From JAMXLO01 sp046732975 (GTDB lineage: Bacteria; Pseudomonadota; Alphaproteobacteria; Acetobacterales; Acetobacteraceae): a stretch of 42,061 nucleotides of DNA. The notes under the pieces were generated by a model that saw nothing but the letters and a program-made list of their open reading frames with translations, searched no databases and was not told the DNA's origin. Below, piece by piece: positions 15,293-24,385 of the stretch (the first letter of the stretch is position 1; each line of letters opens with the position of its first letter). Where the stretch lies: contig JBKPOG010000044.1 of the NCBI GenBank assembly GCA_046732975.1, positions 1 to 42,061 on the forward strand. The letters run 5' to 3'. The translations under genes were made by a program, and so were the position numbers.

Positions 15293-15877
15293 ATGAAACT
15301 CGCCAATCCGGCGCCACTCGGGCTGACCGGTTTTGCCTTGACCACATGGATGCTGAGCATGGTGAACGTCGGTTGGTTCACCTCTGCCTGCGTGCCGCTG
15401 GTGCTTGCCAGCGCCTTCGCCTTCGGCGGCACCGCGCAGTTCGTCGCCGGTATCATGGAGGTTCCGCGCGGCAACACCTTTGGGTTCGTTGCCTTCTGCG
15501 CCTACGGCGCGTTCTGGTGGAGCTTCGCCTTGTTCGTGCAGTTCTTTGCCACCAACGTGCCCGTGGGGTTCGTGGGTTGGTGGCTGCTAATGTGGGGAGT
15601 GTTCACGTTCTACATGTGGCTCGGCAGCCTGGCGCTGAACCGTGCGGTCCAATTCGTATTCCTGTCGCTGTGGATCACATTCTTGCTTCTGGCGGTCAGC
15701 GATCTCGCCGCGATGCCGCCGCTGCACATCGCCGGCGGTTACATGGGCTTGGTGACCGCAGCCTTGGCCTTCTATCTGGCTGCCGCCGAGGTCATCAACG
15801 AGACCCACGGTCGCGCACTGTTCCCGATCGGCATGCCGTCCGCTCCAGTCGCACCGGTTCGCCATCAGCCAGCGTGA
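15293..15877 (+). CDS. acetate uptake transporter (GPR1/FUN34/SatP family)
   Basis: An inner-membrane protein of 194 residues with six hydrophobic segments. The family signature near the N-terminus, NPAPLGLTGFALTTWMLSM, is clear, followed by FAFGGTAQFVAGIMEVPRGN and FGFVAFCAYGAFWWSFAL. SatP-type proteins carry acetate (and succinate) with protons. The ATG at 15293 is chosen since the protein then begins just before the signature; a longer frame from 15197 has no support. The gene ends at a strong terminator hairpin, and acetyl-CoA synthetase follows on the same strand, an obvious functional partner for acetate assimilation. Confidence 0.9.
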   Translation: MKLANPAPLGLTGFALTTWMLSMVNVGWFTSACVPLVLASAFAFGGTAQFVAGIMEVPRGNTFGFVAFCAYGAFWWSFALFVQFFATNVPVGFVGWWLLMWGVFTFYMWLGSLALNRAVQFVFLSLWITFLLLAVSDLAAMPPLHIAGGYMGLVTAALAFYLAAAEVINETHGRALFPIGMPSAPVAPVRHQPA

Positions 15878-15883
15878 GTATTT

Positions 15884-15926
15884 CGCTCCGGCAATCGGTA
15901 CTTTGCCGGAGCGTACCTCGTTTTTT
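15884..15926 (+). terminator. rho-independent terminator after the acetate transporter
   Basis: A perfect 11-bp stem (CGCTCCGGCAA, 8-nt loop, TTGCCGGAGCG) at 15884-15913, then a run of six T at 15921-15926. It separates the transporter from acs, which must have its own promoter downstream. Confidence 0.82.
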
Positions 15927-16028
15927 CCGGTCCTTGAAGCACCCGCGGATGCTGCGTAGCCTGCTCGATGCAGAGGGTTACCACCGCCGGGTAAGACCCC
16001 AACCAAGACTGACTTGAGGAAACCCGCA

Positions 16029-17978
16029 ATGCCAGACATGCACCCAACCGACGGCCAGATCTTTCCGGTCAAGCCGGAAATCGCCGCCAAGGCTCATATT
16101 ACCGCCTCGCGGTATCAGGAGATGTTCGAGCGAGCTGCCAGGGACCCTGGCGGATTCTGGTCCGAACAGGCGCGCCGGATTGCCTGGATGAAGCCACCGA
16201 CCAGGATCAAGAACACCAGCTTCTCCGGCGGCGTGTCGATAAAGTGGTTCGAGGACGGCACATTGAATGCCTCCGCCACATGCCTCGATCGGCATCTGGC
16301 GGCACACGGTGACAAGACGGCGATCATCTGGGAGAGTGACGACCCATCCAACTCGAAGCACGTGACCTATCGCGAACTGCATGAGCAGGTGTGCCGGCTG
16401 GCCAACGCGATGAAAGGTCTCGGCGTCAAAAAGGGCGACCGCGTCACGATCTATCTGCCGATGGTGCCCGAGGCCGCTGTTGCCATGCTGGCATGCGCGC
16501 GCATCGGTGCGGTGCATTCCGTGGTGTTCGGTGGCTTCTCACCCGACAGCCTGGCCAACCGCATCCAGGACTGCGCATCCGAATTGCTGATCACTGCCGA
16601 TGAAGGTCGGCGGGGCGGGCGCAAGGTGCCGCTGAAGGCAAATGCCGACGAGGCACTGAAGTCCTGCCCCGCGGTGAAGAACGTCATCGTAGTGAAGGTG
16701 ACCGGCGGCAACGTGCCGATGCAGTCCGGTCGCGATCATGACTATGCGACGCTGTGTTCGGCGTCGTCGCCGGACTGTTCGCCGCTGGAGATGAGCGCAG
16801 AAGATCCGCTGTTCATTCTTTACACGTCCGGCAGTACAGGAAGGCCGAAGGGCGTGCTGCACACCACGGGCGGCTACATGGTGTGGGCGAGCTTCACCCA
16901 TGAATACGTGTTCGACTATCACCCCGGCGAGATCTACTGGTGCACCGCTGATGTCGGCTGGGTAACTGGCCATACCTATATCGTTTACGGCCCGTTGGCG
17001 AACGGCGCGACCACGCTGATGTTCGAAGGCATCCCAAACTATCCGGACAGTTCGCGCTTCTGGCAGGTGGTGGACAAGCACAAGGTCAACATCTTCTACA
17101 CCGCGCCCACCGCGATTCGCGCGCTGATGCGCGACGGTGAAGCACCGGTGCGCAAGACCTCGCGCAAGTCGCTGCGCATCCTGGGCAGCGTCGGCGAGCC
17201 GATAAATCCCGAAGCCTGGCTGTGGTATGACCGCGTCGTGGGCGAGCATCGTTGCCCGATCGTCGATACGTGGTGGCAAACGGAGACCGGCGGCATTCTG
17301 ATCTCGCCGTTGCCGGGCGCGACTTCCACCAAGCCTGGCTCTGCCACGCGCCCGCTTCCGGGTGTGCGGCCGATCATCGTGGATAACGACGGCCATGAAC
17401 TGCACGGGGCCTGCGAGGGCAATCTGTGCCTTGCGGATTCGTGGCCTGGCCAGATGCGCACCGTGTTCGGTGACCACGAGCGGTTCGTGCAGACCTACTT
17501 TTCCACCTTCAAGGGCCTCTACTTCACTGGCGATGGCGCCCGGCGCGACGCCGACGGCTATTATTGGATCACCGGTCGCGTCGACGACGTGATCAACGTC
17601 TCTGGCCATCGCATGGGCACAGCGGAAGTCGAGAGCGCGCTGGTCGCGCATCCCAAGGTGGCCGAAGCCGCGGTGGTCGGATTCCCGCACGAGCTGAAAG
17701 GACAGGGCATCTATGCCTATGTCACGCTTAAACTCGGCGAGGAACCAAGCGAGGAGCTGCGCAAGGAACTGGTCACCTGGGTGCGCAAGGAGATCGGCCC
17801 GATCGCCTCGCCGGACGCAATCCAATGGGCGCCGGCGCTGCCGAAGACCCGCAGCGGCAAGATCATGCGCCGTATCCTGCGCAAGATTGCTGCCAACGAG
17901 ACCGACAGCATGGGCGATACTTCGACGCTCGCCGATCCCGCGGTGGTGAATGAACTGGTAGACAACCGCGTGCAATAG
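16029..17978 (+). CDS. acs: acetyl-CoA synthetase
   Basis: An ANL-superfamily enzyme making acetyl-CoA from acetate, ATP and CoA via acetyl-AMP. The 649-residue length is normal. The AMP-binding motif is YTSGSTGRPKGVLH, followed by the acetyl-CoA synthetase marks WCTADVGWVTGHTY, VGEPINPEAW and DTWWQTETGG. The C-terminal domain carries GRVDDVINVSGHRMGTAEVE and the catalytic, acetylatable lysine in TRSGKIMRRILRK. The ATG at 16029 has GAGGA 8 nt upstream; a TTG at 16014 is unlikely. The preceding SatP-type gene would supply acetate. A strong hairpin follows the stop. Confidence 0.95.
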   Translation: MPDMHPTDGQIFPVKPEIAAKAHITASRYQEMFERAARDPGGFWSEQARRIAWMKPPTRIKNTSFSGGVSIKWFEDGTLNASATCLDRHLAAHGDKTAIIWESDDPSNSKHVTYRELHEQVCRLANAMKGLGVKKGDRVTIYLPMVPEAAVAMLACARIGAVHSVVFGGFSPDSLANRIQDCASELLITADEGRRGGRKVPLKANADEALKSCPAVKNVIVVKVTGGNVPMQSGRDHDYATLCSASSPDCSPLEMSAEDPLFILYTSGSTGRPKGVLHTTGGYMVWASFTHEYVFDYHPGEIYWCTADVGWVTGHTYIVYGPLANGATTLMFEGIPNYPDSSRFWQVVDKHKVNIFYTAPTAIRALMRDGEAPVRKTSRKSLRILGSVGEPINPEAWLWYDRVVGEHRCPIVDTWWQTETGGILISPLPGATSTKPGSATRPLPGVRPIIVDNDGHELHGACEGNLCLADSWPGQMRTVFGDHERFVQTYFSTFKGLYFTGDGARRDADGYYWITGRVDDVINVSGHRMGTAEVESALVAHPKVAEAAVVGFPHELKGQGIYAYVTLKLGEEPSEELRKELVTWVRKEIGPIASPDAIQWAPALPKTRSGKIMRRILRKIAANETDSMGDTSTLADPAVVNELVDNRVQ

Positions 17979-17985
17979 CCTGGCT

Positions 17986-18015
17986 ATATCGGCGACCTGA
18001 AACGGTCGCCGATAT
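17986..18015 (+). terminator. hairpin terminator after acs
   Basis: A perfect 12-bp stem, ATATCGGCGACC with loop TGAAAC and GGTCGCCGATAT, begins 8 nt after the acs stop. There is no T-run after it, but the size and position fit a terminator. Confidence 0.65.
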
Positions 18016-18058
18016 CTGACTGCCAGTCGGGTTGCATCCGGAACGTCGCCGCTCCACA

Positions 18059-18078
18059 CCTGACAGGTATTTGTCAGG
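18059..18078 (+). promoter_or_regulatory. inverted repeat covering the ribosome-binding site of the SLC13 gene
   Basis: CCTGACA (18059-18065) and TGTCAGG (18072-18078) form a perfect 7-bp inverted repeat with a 6-nt loop. The right arm includes the CAGGA that serves as ribosome-binding site for the TTG start at 18090. It could be an operator or an RNA hairpin limiting translation. Confidence 0.4.
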
Positions 18079-18089
18079 AACCAACGCAT

Positions 18090-19874
18090 TTGACCCTGCC
18101 GCAAATTGAAGCCCTGGCGATCGTCGCCGGAATGCTGGTGCTGTTCGTTTCCGACCGGCTGCGATACGATCTTGTCGCGGCGCTGGCGCTATCGGCTGCC
18201 GTTCTGACTGGCGTTGTGCCGGCAAAGAAGGCTTTCGAGGGCTTCTCCAGCTCCGTCATCATCATCATAGCTTCGGTGCTGGTCATCAGCCGTGCTGTGG
18301 CGGTGTCCGGCATCGTCGACGGCGCGATGCGCCGCGTGCTGCGTACCCTGGATTCCACCACGTTACAGGTCGCCGCGTTGACCGCTGCGGTCAGTTTCCT
18401 TTCGGCATTCGTCAAGAATGTTGGTGCACTCGGCGTTTTTATGCCGGTCGCCATCCAGGCGGCCGAGCGGCGCAACCGTCCCGTATCACGTTACCTGATG
18501 CCACTGGCATTTGGTTCACTGGTCGGCGGGACGATCACGCAGATTGGGACATCGCCAAACGTGCTGATCTCGGAGGTGCGCCAACAGGTGGTGGGACAAC
18601 CATATCATTTGTTCGATTACACGCCGGTCGGGCTGCCGCTCACCTGCATCGCCATAGCGTTTCTTAGTATTGGCTGGCGTCTGCTGCCGGCGAACCGACG
18701 CGGCCAGGCCACGCCGGAAAAGCGCTTCGAGATCGAGGACTACACCAGCGAAGCCGTGCTGCCCGAAGGTTCGCCGCAGGTTGGCAAGACGGTTGCCGAC
18801 CTGGAAGCCCTGACCGAGGGCGAGGTTACCGTGACCGGCGTGATACGGGAGCAGTCGCGTCATTATGTGCCGCGGCGCAACTGGACGCTGTACGCTGACG
18901 ACATTCTTGTCCTGCAGGGTGACCCCACTGCATTGCAGCCACTGGTCGATCAGGTCGGGTTGAAGCTGCTCGGCTCGGATGAGATCGCCGCGCTCAAGCC
19001 GCAAGACAAGGACGATGTGCTGGAGACAGTCGAGGCAGTGGTCGCGCCAGACTCACTGTTGATCGGCAACACGCCGCAGGACCTGCATTTACGGCAGAAC
19101 TATGAGGTGAACCTGCTCGCGCTCAGCCGTGCGGAGGAACGGACCACTACCAGGCTGCGCACCAGCCGCTTCGCACCGAACGACATCCTGGTGCTGCAAG
19201 GTCGCCAGCGCCAGCTTGGCCGGGCACTGACGGAACTTGGTCTGCTGCCGCTCGCAGAACGCAACCTGGCGATCGGTCGACCGCGATGGCGCTACGTGCC
19301 GATCCTTATCCTGCTTGCGGCGATGGTGGCGATCGCAGTCGGCGTGGTTCAGGTCGAGGTCGGCTTCTTCGTCGCGGCTACGTTGATCGTTCTGCTGCGG
19401 TTGATCACCGCGCGGGAAGCGTATGATGCCGTCGAGTGGCCGATCATCGTCATGCTCGGCTGTCTCATACCGGTGGGCCAGGCGCTGAAGGACACCGGCG
19501 CAGCCAATCTGATGGCGGATGGACTGACGGTGCTGGCGGCGCAATTGCCCGTTTATTTTGCGGTTGGGCTCATCATGGTGGTTTCCATGCTGGTCACACC
19601 GCTGCTGCATCACGCGGCCGCAGTGCTGCTGATGGGACCCGTCGCAGCGGCAGTGGCGAAGAATCTTGGATTGGCACCTGACGCGTTCCTGATGGCCGTC
19701 GCTTTCGGTGCTGCGTCGGATTTTCTGACGCCGATCGGACATCAGAACAGCACGTTGGTGATGGGGCCCGGCGGTTACCGGTTCAGCGACTACTGGCGGC
19801 TCGGCTTACCACTGACGATCATCGTGGCGGTGTGCGGGACAGCGCTGATCTTGTGGTGGTGGCCTTTGCGATAA
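18090..19874 (+). CDS. SLC13/DASS-family permease with RCK-C domains
   Basis: A 594-residue inner-membrane transporter. The N-terminal half has hydrophobic segments with SAFVKNVGALGVFMPVAIQA and the family mark GGTITQIGTSPNVLISEVRQ. Residues about 210-370 form a cytoplasmic insert with two TrkA-C/RCK-C-like domains (EAVLPEGSPQVGKTVADLEA and LLIGNTPQDLHLRQNYEVNL; both contain DDILVLQG or NDILVLQG strands). The second transport half follows, with LVTPLLHHAAAVLLMGPVAA and the second SN-type loop TPIGHQNSTLVMGPG. Substrate is probably an anion such as sulfate or a dicarboxylate; the RCK-C layout is common in putative sulfate transporters. Translation starts at TTG with a CAGGA site 9 nt upstream, itself in a hairpin. 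The gene converges with the amidase gene. Confidence 0.88.
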   Translation: MTLPQIEALAIVAGMLVLFVSDRLRYDLVAALALSAAVLTGVVPAKKAFEGFSSSVIIIIASVLVISRAVAVSGIVDGAMRRVLRTLDSTTLQVAALTAAVSFLSAFVKNVGALGVFMPVAIQAAERRNRPVSRYLMPLAFGSLVGGTITQIGTSPNVLISEVRQQVVGQPYHLFDYTPVGLPLTCIAIAFLSIGWRLLPANRRGQATPEKRFEIEDYTSEAVLPEGSPQVGKTVADLEALTEGEVTVTGVIREQSRHYVPRRNWTLYADDILVLQGDPTALQPLVDQVGLKLLGSDEIAALKPQDKDDVLETVEAVVAPDSLLIGNTPQDLHLRQNYEVNLLALSRAEERTTTRLRTSRFAPNDILVLQGRQRQLGRALTELGLLPLAERNLAIGRPRWRYVPILILLAAMVAIAVGVVQVEVGFFVAATLIVLLRLITAREAYDAVEWPIIVMLGCLIPVGQALKDTGAANLMADGLTVLAAQLPVYFAVGLIMVVSMLVTPLLHHAAAVLLMGPVAAAVAKNLGLAPDAFLMAVAFGAASDFLTPIGHQNSTLVMGPGGYRFSDYWRLGLPLTIIVAVCGTALILWWWPLR

Positions 19875-19902
19875 AGTGGCTGGACCGCAAGCATCCAAGC
19901 CG

Positions 19903-21312
19903 TCAGGCGAGCTTCGGCCGCTTGTCCGCCCATGGTTGCGCCTGTTCGAACGCCGCCGATGCCTGCAGCACACCAAGGTCGTCGAAGCGCCGGCCGACGA
20001 TCTGCAGTCCGACCGGCAGGCCATCGGTCGTGAAGCCGCATGGCACGCTGGCCGCCGGGTTCCAGGACATGTTGAACGGATAGGAGAACTCCGCCCACGA
20101 CAGCCAGTCCCACTCGTGCTGCGGCCAATGGTCCGGCATCAGCTTTTCGGCGGGGAACGCGGCGACAGAAACCGCAGGCGTCAGCAGGAAATCCCAGTCC
20201 TCGAACCAGCGATGTATCGCGGCGATATAGGCCATCTTGCGATCGCGCATGAGCTGGTAGTCGGTGACGGAGTAGTCACGCGCCGCCTTGATGCATGCGA
20301 CCAGGCCGGGGTCCATCTTGGTTTCCCACTTGGCGAGATGCGGTGTCAGCCGGCTCATATGCGCCGCCCAGAAGAAGCGGATCATTTCCGGACCTTGCTC
20401 GGCCCACGGTGTCTTCACTTCCTCGACCGTCGCTCCAAGGTCGCTGAACCGCGCGACCGCAACCTTCACCAGCGCGGCCACCTCCGGATCGACGCGCGCA
20501 TGTCCCAGATCGGGACTATAGGCGATCCGTTTGCCGCGGACGCCTTCGTGCAGCCGGCCGAGATAATCCGCTGGTCCCGCCTCACAGGTCGTATGATCCA
20601 GCGGATGCGGTCCTGCCATCACGCCGAGCATCAGCGCGCTATCGGCGACGGTGCGTGTCATCGGACCCATATGCGACGTGTAGTCGCCGCTACCCACTGG
20701 ATAGTACGGCACGCGGCCGAATGTCGGCTTCAGTCCGAACACGCCGCAAAAATGCGACGGCATACGTATCGACCCAGCACCATCACTGCCCTGGTGCAGC
20801 GGACCGAAGCCGGCAGCACCCGCGGCACCCGCACCCGCGGATGATGCGCCGGCATTGTAGCCGTGTTTCCATGGATTGTGCGTGATGCCGGTCAACGGCG
20901 AATGGCTGACGCCGGTCCAGCCGAACTCCGACGTGGTGGTCTTGCCCAGGATGATCGCCCCTTCCGCGCGCAGGCGTGGCACGATGGGTGTGTCCTCGGC
21001 CGGCTGATTGCCGGCGAAGATTTTGCTGCCCATCTGCGTCGGCATATCCTTGGTGATGGCCAGGTCCTTGATGGTCACCGGAACACCATGCAGTCGGCCG
21101 ATGCGCTCGTCCTTCATCAGTGCAGCTTCGGCGCGCTTAGCCGCGTTCATCGCCGCATCGGCCCCGAGATAGGCGAAGGCGTTCACTCGTGGGTTCAACG
21201 CCTCGATGCGCGCGAGCAGCGCGGTCATCAGCTCGACCGGCGACAGCTTCTTCTGTCGGATCATTTCCGCGAGCTGCACCGCAGGCGTGAAGGCGAGTGT
21301 TTCGTCATCCAT
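19903..21312 (-). CDS. amidase (amidase-signature family)
   Basis: A 469-residue member of the amidase-signature superfamily, which hydrolyses or transfers amide nitrogen. The catalytic Ser-cisSer-Lys triad can be read: K82 in GVPVTIKDLA, cis-Ser156 in NAGASSAGAG and the nucleophile S180 in GSDGAGSIRMPS. The usual GGSSGG motif appears as GASSAG. Later segments TSHMGPMTRTVADSALML and WNPAASVPCGFTTDGLPVGL are typical. It is not a GatA by context: no gatB or gatC is near. An SDR gene lies 16 bp upstream on the same strand, so the two are probably co-transcribed. The physiological substrate is unknown. Confidence 0.9.
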   Translation of the reverse strand: MDDETLAFTPAVQLAEMIRQKKLSPVELMTALLARIEALNPRVNAFAYLGADAAMNAAKRAEAALMKDERIGRLHGVPVTIKDLAITKDMPTQMGSKIFAGNQPAEDTPIVPRLRAEGAIILGKTTTSEFGWTGVSHSPLTGITHNPWKHGYNAGASSAGAGAAGAAGFGPLHQGSDGAGSIRMPSHFCGVFGLKPTFGRVPYYPVGSGDYTSHMGPMTRTVADSALMLGVMAGPHPLDHTTCEAGPADYLGRLHEGVRGKRIAYSPDLGHARVDPEVAALVKVAVARFSDLGATVEEVKTPWAEQGPEMIRFFWAAHMSRLTPHLAKWETKMDPGLVACIKAARDYSVTDYQLMRDRKMAYIAAIHRWFEDWDFLLTPAVSVAAFPAEKLMPDHWPQHEWDWLSWAEFSYPFNMSWNPAASVPCGFTTDGLPVGLQIVGRRFDDLGVLQASAAFEQAQPWADKRPKLA

Positions 21313-21328
21313 TCTCGTTGCCCCTTGC

Positions 21329-22057
21329 TCAGTATGTCGCGCGGCCGCCGGAAATGTCGAACACGCCGCCGGTGGAGAAGCTGCACTCCTCGCTCGTCAG
21401 CCAACCGACCAGCGATGCAATCTCATCGATCTCGCCGAAGCGGCCGAGAGGAATCTTCGATAGCATGAAATCGATATGCTCCTGCGTCATCTGCGCGAAC
21501 AGCGGCGTGCGGACCGCTGCTGGTGTGACGCAGTTTACCCGGACGTTGGTCTTCGCCAGCTCCTTGCCGAGCGATTTGGTGAGTCCAATGACGCCGGCCT
21601 TGGAGGCGGAATAGGCCGCAGCATTCGGATTGCCTTCCTTTCCGGCGATCGAAGCGATATTGACGATGCGCCCGTAATCGTGCCGCAGCATATGCGGCAC
21701 GACGGCGCGATTGCAGTAGAACGCGCCGTTCAGGTTGACATCGATAACGCGGTCCCACTCCGCAACCTTATATTCCCAAGTCGGCGCATTCGGCCCCGTG
21801 ATACCGGCACACGCGATCAGGATGTCGATACGGCCCAATGCCGCAGCGGTTTCGTCGGCCGCACGTTGCACCGCTTCGGCATCAGTGACATCGACGCTCG
21901 CCTTGTGCGGCGCGTCAGCTTTGGCGAGCGCTGCGGCATCGCGATCCCATAGGCTGACACGTGCGCCTTCAGCTGCCAGCCGTGCAGCAATGCCGGCGCC
22001 GATACCGGAGACGCCGCCGGTGACAATCGCCGTGCGCCCAGCAAATCGTGCAGCCAT
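21329..22057 (-). CDS. SDR-family oxidoreductase (FabG-like)
   Basis: A classical short-chain dehydrogenase/reductase of 242 residues. The NAD(P)-binding motif is TGGVSGIGAGIA, then CAGITGP in place of the usual NAGI, the catalytic Ser in NIASIAGKEG and YSASKAG for Tyr and Lys. The Asp after the second strand (SLWDRD) suggests NAD preference. A GGAGGGG site precedes the ATG. It heads a two-gene unit with the amidase and is divergent from glpK. Substrate unknown; family call firm. Confidence 0.9.
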   Translation of the reverse strand: MAARFAGRTAIVTGGVSGIGAGIAARLAAEGARVSLWDRDAAALAKADAPHKASVDVTDAEAVQRAADETAAALGRIDILIACAGITGPNAPTWEYKVAEWDRVIDVNLNGAFYCNRAVVPHMLRHDYGRIVNIASIAGKEGNPNAAAYSASKAGVIGLTKSLGKELAKTNVRVNCVTPAAVRTPLFAQMTQEHIDFMLSKIPLGRFGEIDEIASLVGWLTSEECSFSTGGVFDISGGRATY

Positions 22058-22143
22058 GAACCCCTCCGTTCCGCAGCTGGTTGCCTATGAACACGCCCGG
22101 CGGCATGGTCGGCAAGACCCTGGTCGGCCGTCAGGAGGAATCG

Positions 22144-23610
22144 ATGACCCGCTACATCGGTGCGATCGACCAAGGCACTACGAGCACCCGCTTCATCGTG
22201 TTTGACCGCACCGGGGCGATCATCGCCAGTGCGCAGATGGAGCATCGCCAGATCTACCCGCAACCCGGATGGGTTGAGCATGATCCGCAAGAAATATGGT
22301 CCAACACCCAGGCGGTGATAGCGGAAGCGCTGCGCGCCGGCGACCTGACGCATCGCGACCTCGCCGCGATTGGCATCACCAACCAGCGTGAGACGACGCT
22401 GCTGTGGGACCGTACCAGCGGCGCGCCACTTCATAATGCCGTGGTCTGGCAGGACACACGTGTCGATCCGCTGGTGACGAAATATGCTAACGAAGGCGGG
22501 CAGGACAGCTTCCGCGCTCAGACGGGGCTGCCGCTGGCCAGCTACTTCAGTGCCCTGAAGTTGCGCTGGTTGCTCGACAATGTGCCGCGAGCGCGCCATC
22601 GCGCCGAAGTTGGAGAGCTTGCATTCGGTACCATCGATACGTGGCTGCTATGGCAGCTCACCGGCAAGCACGTGACCGACGTCACCAATGCCAGCCGCAC
22701 GCAGTTGATGAACCTGTCGACGCTGGATTGGGACGACGCCCTGCTGAGCGCCTTTCACATCCCGCCAGCGGTGTTGCCTCGCATTGTGCCGTCCTCGGCG
22801 GTGTACGGCGAAACGCATGGCGTGCCGATTGCGGGCATTCTGGGCGACCAGCAGGCAGCCCTGATGGGTCAGGCCTGCTTCAGCCCTGGGGAGGCGAAGA
22901 ACACCTACGGCACCGGGTGCTTCCTGCTGATGAACACCGGTGCAAAGCCGATCGCCTCCACCAGCGGTCTGGTCACCACCGTCGCGTGGAAACTCGGCGA
23001 CGCTCCGCCGTGCTACGCACTGGAAGGCTCTATCGCTGTCACCGGCGCGCTGGTGCAATGGCTGCGCGACAACCTTGGGCTGATCGGCTCCAGCGCCGAG
23101 ATCGAATCCCTTGCAGCCTCTGTCGCTGACAATGGCGACGTGTATTTTGTCCCGGCGTTCTCCGGGCTGTATGCACCCTACTGGCGCGCCGATGCACGCG
23201 GTGTCGTCGCTGGGCTGACACGCTATGCCACCTCTGGTCACCTCGCCCGTGCCGCGCTGGAGGCGACTGCCTATCAAACGTTCGACGTGATCGAAGCCAT
23301 GCAGCGTGACGCCGGCATCCCGATCAGCACGCTGCGCGCCGATGGCGGCATGGTGGTGAATGCGCTGCTGATGCAGTTCCAGGCGGACATCCTCGACGTG
23401 CCGGTCCTGCGCCCGCGCACCATCGAGACGACGGCGCTGGGTGCCGCCTACGCAGCCGGGCTCGCGGTGGGTTACTGGCGCGACCTGGAAGACCTGGCGG
23501 CGAACTGGGCTGTGACCGAGACCTGGACACCTACGATGACCGATCAGCGCCGCCACGCGTTGCTCGCGTCATGGCGCAAGGCGGTCAGTCGCTCCTTCGA
23601 CTGGGCGTGA
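22144..23610 (+). CDS. glpK: glycerol kinase
   Basis: A FGGY-family kinase making sn-glycerol 3-phosphate from glycerol and ATP in the cytoplasm. The 488-residue protein opens with YIGAIDQGTTSTRFIVFDRT and shows WVEHDPQEIW, GITNQRETTLLWDR, NAVVWQDTR, FGTIDTWLLWQLTG and ILGDQQAALMGQ, all characteristic of GlpK, not other FGGY kinases. C-terminal marks are LRADGGMVVNALLMQFQADI and TTALGAAYAAGLAVG. The ATG at 22144 is fixed by a strong AGGAGG site upstream. No glpF or glpD is near. It converges with an SDR gene 4 bp away. Confidence 0.94.
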   Translation: MTRYIGAIDQGTTSTRFIVFDRTGAIIASAQMEHRQIYPQPGWVEHDPQEIWSNTQAVIAEALRAGDLTHRDLAAIGITNQRETTLLWDRTSGAPLHNAVVWQDTRVDPLVTKYANEGGQDSFRAQTGLPLASYFSALKLRWLLDNVPRARHRAEVGELAFGTIDTWLLWQLTGKHVTDVTNASRTQLMNLSTLDWDDALLSAFHIPPAVLPRIVPSSAVYGETHGVPIAGILGDQQAALMGQACFSPGEAKNTYGTGCFLLMNTGAKPIASTSGLVTTVAWKLGDAPPCYALEGSIAVTGALVQWLRDNLGLIGSSAEIESLAASVADNGDVYFVPAFSGLYAPYWRADARGVVAGLTRYATSGHLARAALEATAYQTFDVIEAMQRDAGIPISTLRADGGMVVNALLMQFQADILDVPVLRPRTIETTALGAAYAAGLAVGYWRDLEDLAANWAVTETWTPTMTDQRRHALLASWRKAVSRSFDWA

Positions 23611-23614
23611 GCGA

Positions 23615-24385
23615 CTACATCCCGATCGAGTAGCCACCATCCACCGGGATCGCCGTCCCGGTCACAAAATCCGATGCAGGGCTGGCGAGGAATGCCGCGA
23701 TCCCCGCCATATCCGCCGGCGCGCCCCAGCGCCCGGCAGGCGTGCGATCCTGCACGCGTTCCTGCAGTCCAGGTACCTCACGACGCGCCCGACGCGTCAG
23801 GTCGGTGTCGATCCATCCAGGCAGCACCGCGTTGACCTGGATGTTGTCCTTCGCCCAAGCCGTCGCCATCGCGCGCGTCATCTGCACGATGCCTCCCTTG
23901 CTCGACGCATAGGGTGTCGCATAGGGCGCGCCGAACAGCGACATCATCGAGCCGATATTGATCATCTTGCCGCCGCCAGTGGCTTTCATCGGTGTATATG
24001 CAGCCTGCGAGCACAGGAACGCGCTTGTCAGGTTGGTGTCCATTACCTCGTGCCACTCATCTTCGGTGTATTCTTGCGGCATTTTGCGAATGGCGGTGCC
24101 GGCATTGTTCACCAGGATATCGATCCGGCCGAATTGCTCTACCGTGTCGGCGACCAGCTTCACGCAGGCCGCCTTCTTGGTCACATCGCCCTCCAAGAAC
24201 GTGCAGCGTACGCCAAGCTCGCGGAGCGAGGCGAGCGCTGGGTCCGCCTTGTCCGCATTGCGTCCGGCGATCGCGATCGACGCGCCGCAGGCTGCCATGC
24301 CCTGCGCCATGCCAAGACCGATACCGCCGTTTCCACCGGTGACCAGCGCCACCTTGCCGGTCAGATCGAAGAGCTTGCCTGGCAT
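23615..24385 (-). CDS. SDR-family oxidoreductase (KduD/glucose dehydrogenase-like)
   Basis: A classical SDR of 256 residues: TGGNGGIGLGMAQ for the cofactor, AGRNADK after the second strand (Arg there suggests NADP), NNAGTAIRK, the catalytic Ser in NIGSMMSLFG and YASSKGG for Tyr and Lys. The C-terminal GTAIPVDGGYSIGM is usual for this group. Similarity is closest in style to 2-deoxy-D-gluconate 3-dehydrogenases and related sugar-acid enzymes, but the substrate cannot be fixed. The ATG shares its A with the TGA of the EF-G-like gene (TGATG), so translation is coupled; a GTG one codon earlier is possible. Confidence 0.88.
   Translation of the reverse strand: MPGKLFDLTGKVALVTGGNGGIGLGMAQGMAACGASIAIAGRNADKADPALASLRELGVRCTFLEGDVTKKAACVKLVADTVEQFGRIDILVNNAGTAIRKMPQEYTEDEWHEVMDTNLTSAFLCSQAAYTPMKATGGGKMINIGSMMSLFGAPYATPYASSKGGIVQMTRAMATAWAKDNIQVNAVLPGWIDTDLTRRARREVPGLQERVQDRTPAGRWGAPADMAGIAAFLASPASDFVTGTAIPVDGGYSIGM

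Noticed and set aside
16539..18104. Open frame of more than 500 codons on the minus strand opposite acs
   Set aside because: It is the mirror of the acs codon pattern in GC-rich DNA, has no recognisable motif and no ribosome-binding site; acs is certain.
19903..21312. GatA subunit of Glu-tRNA amidotransferase
   Set aside because: The amidase triad is present but gatB and gatC are absent and the signature is atypical (GASSAG).
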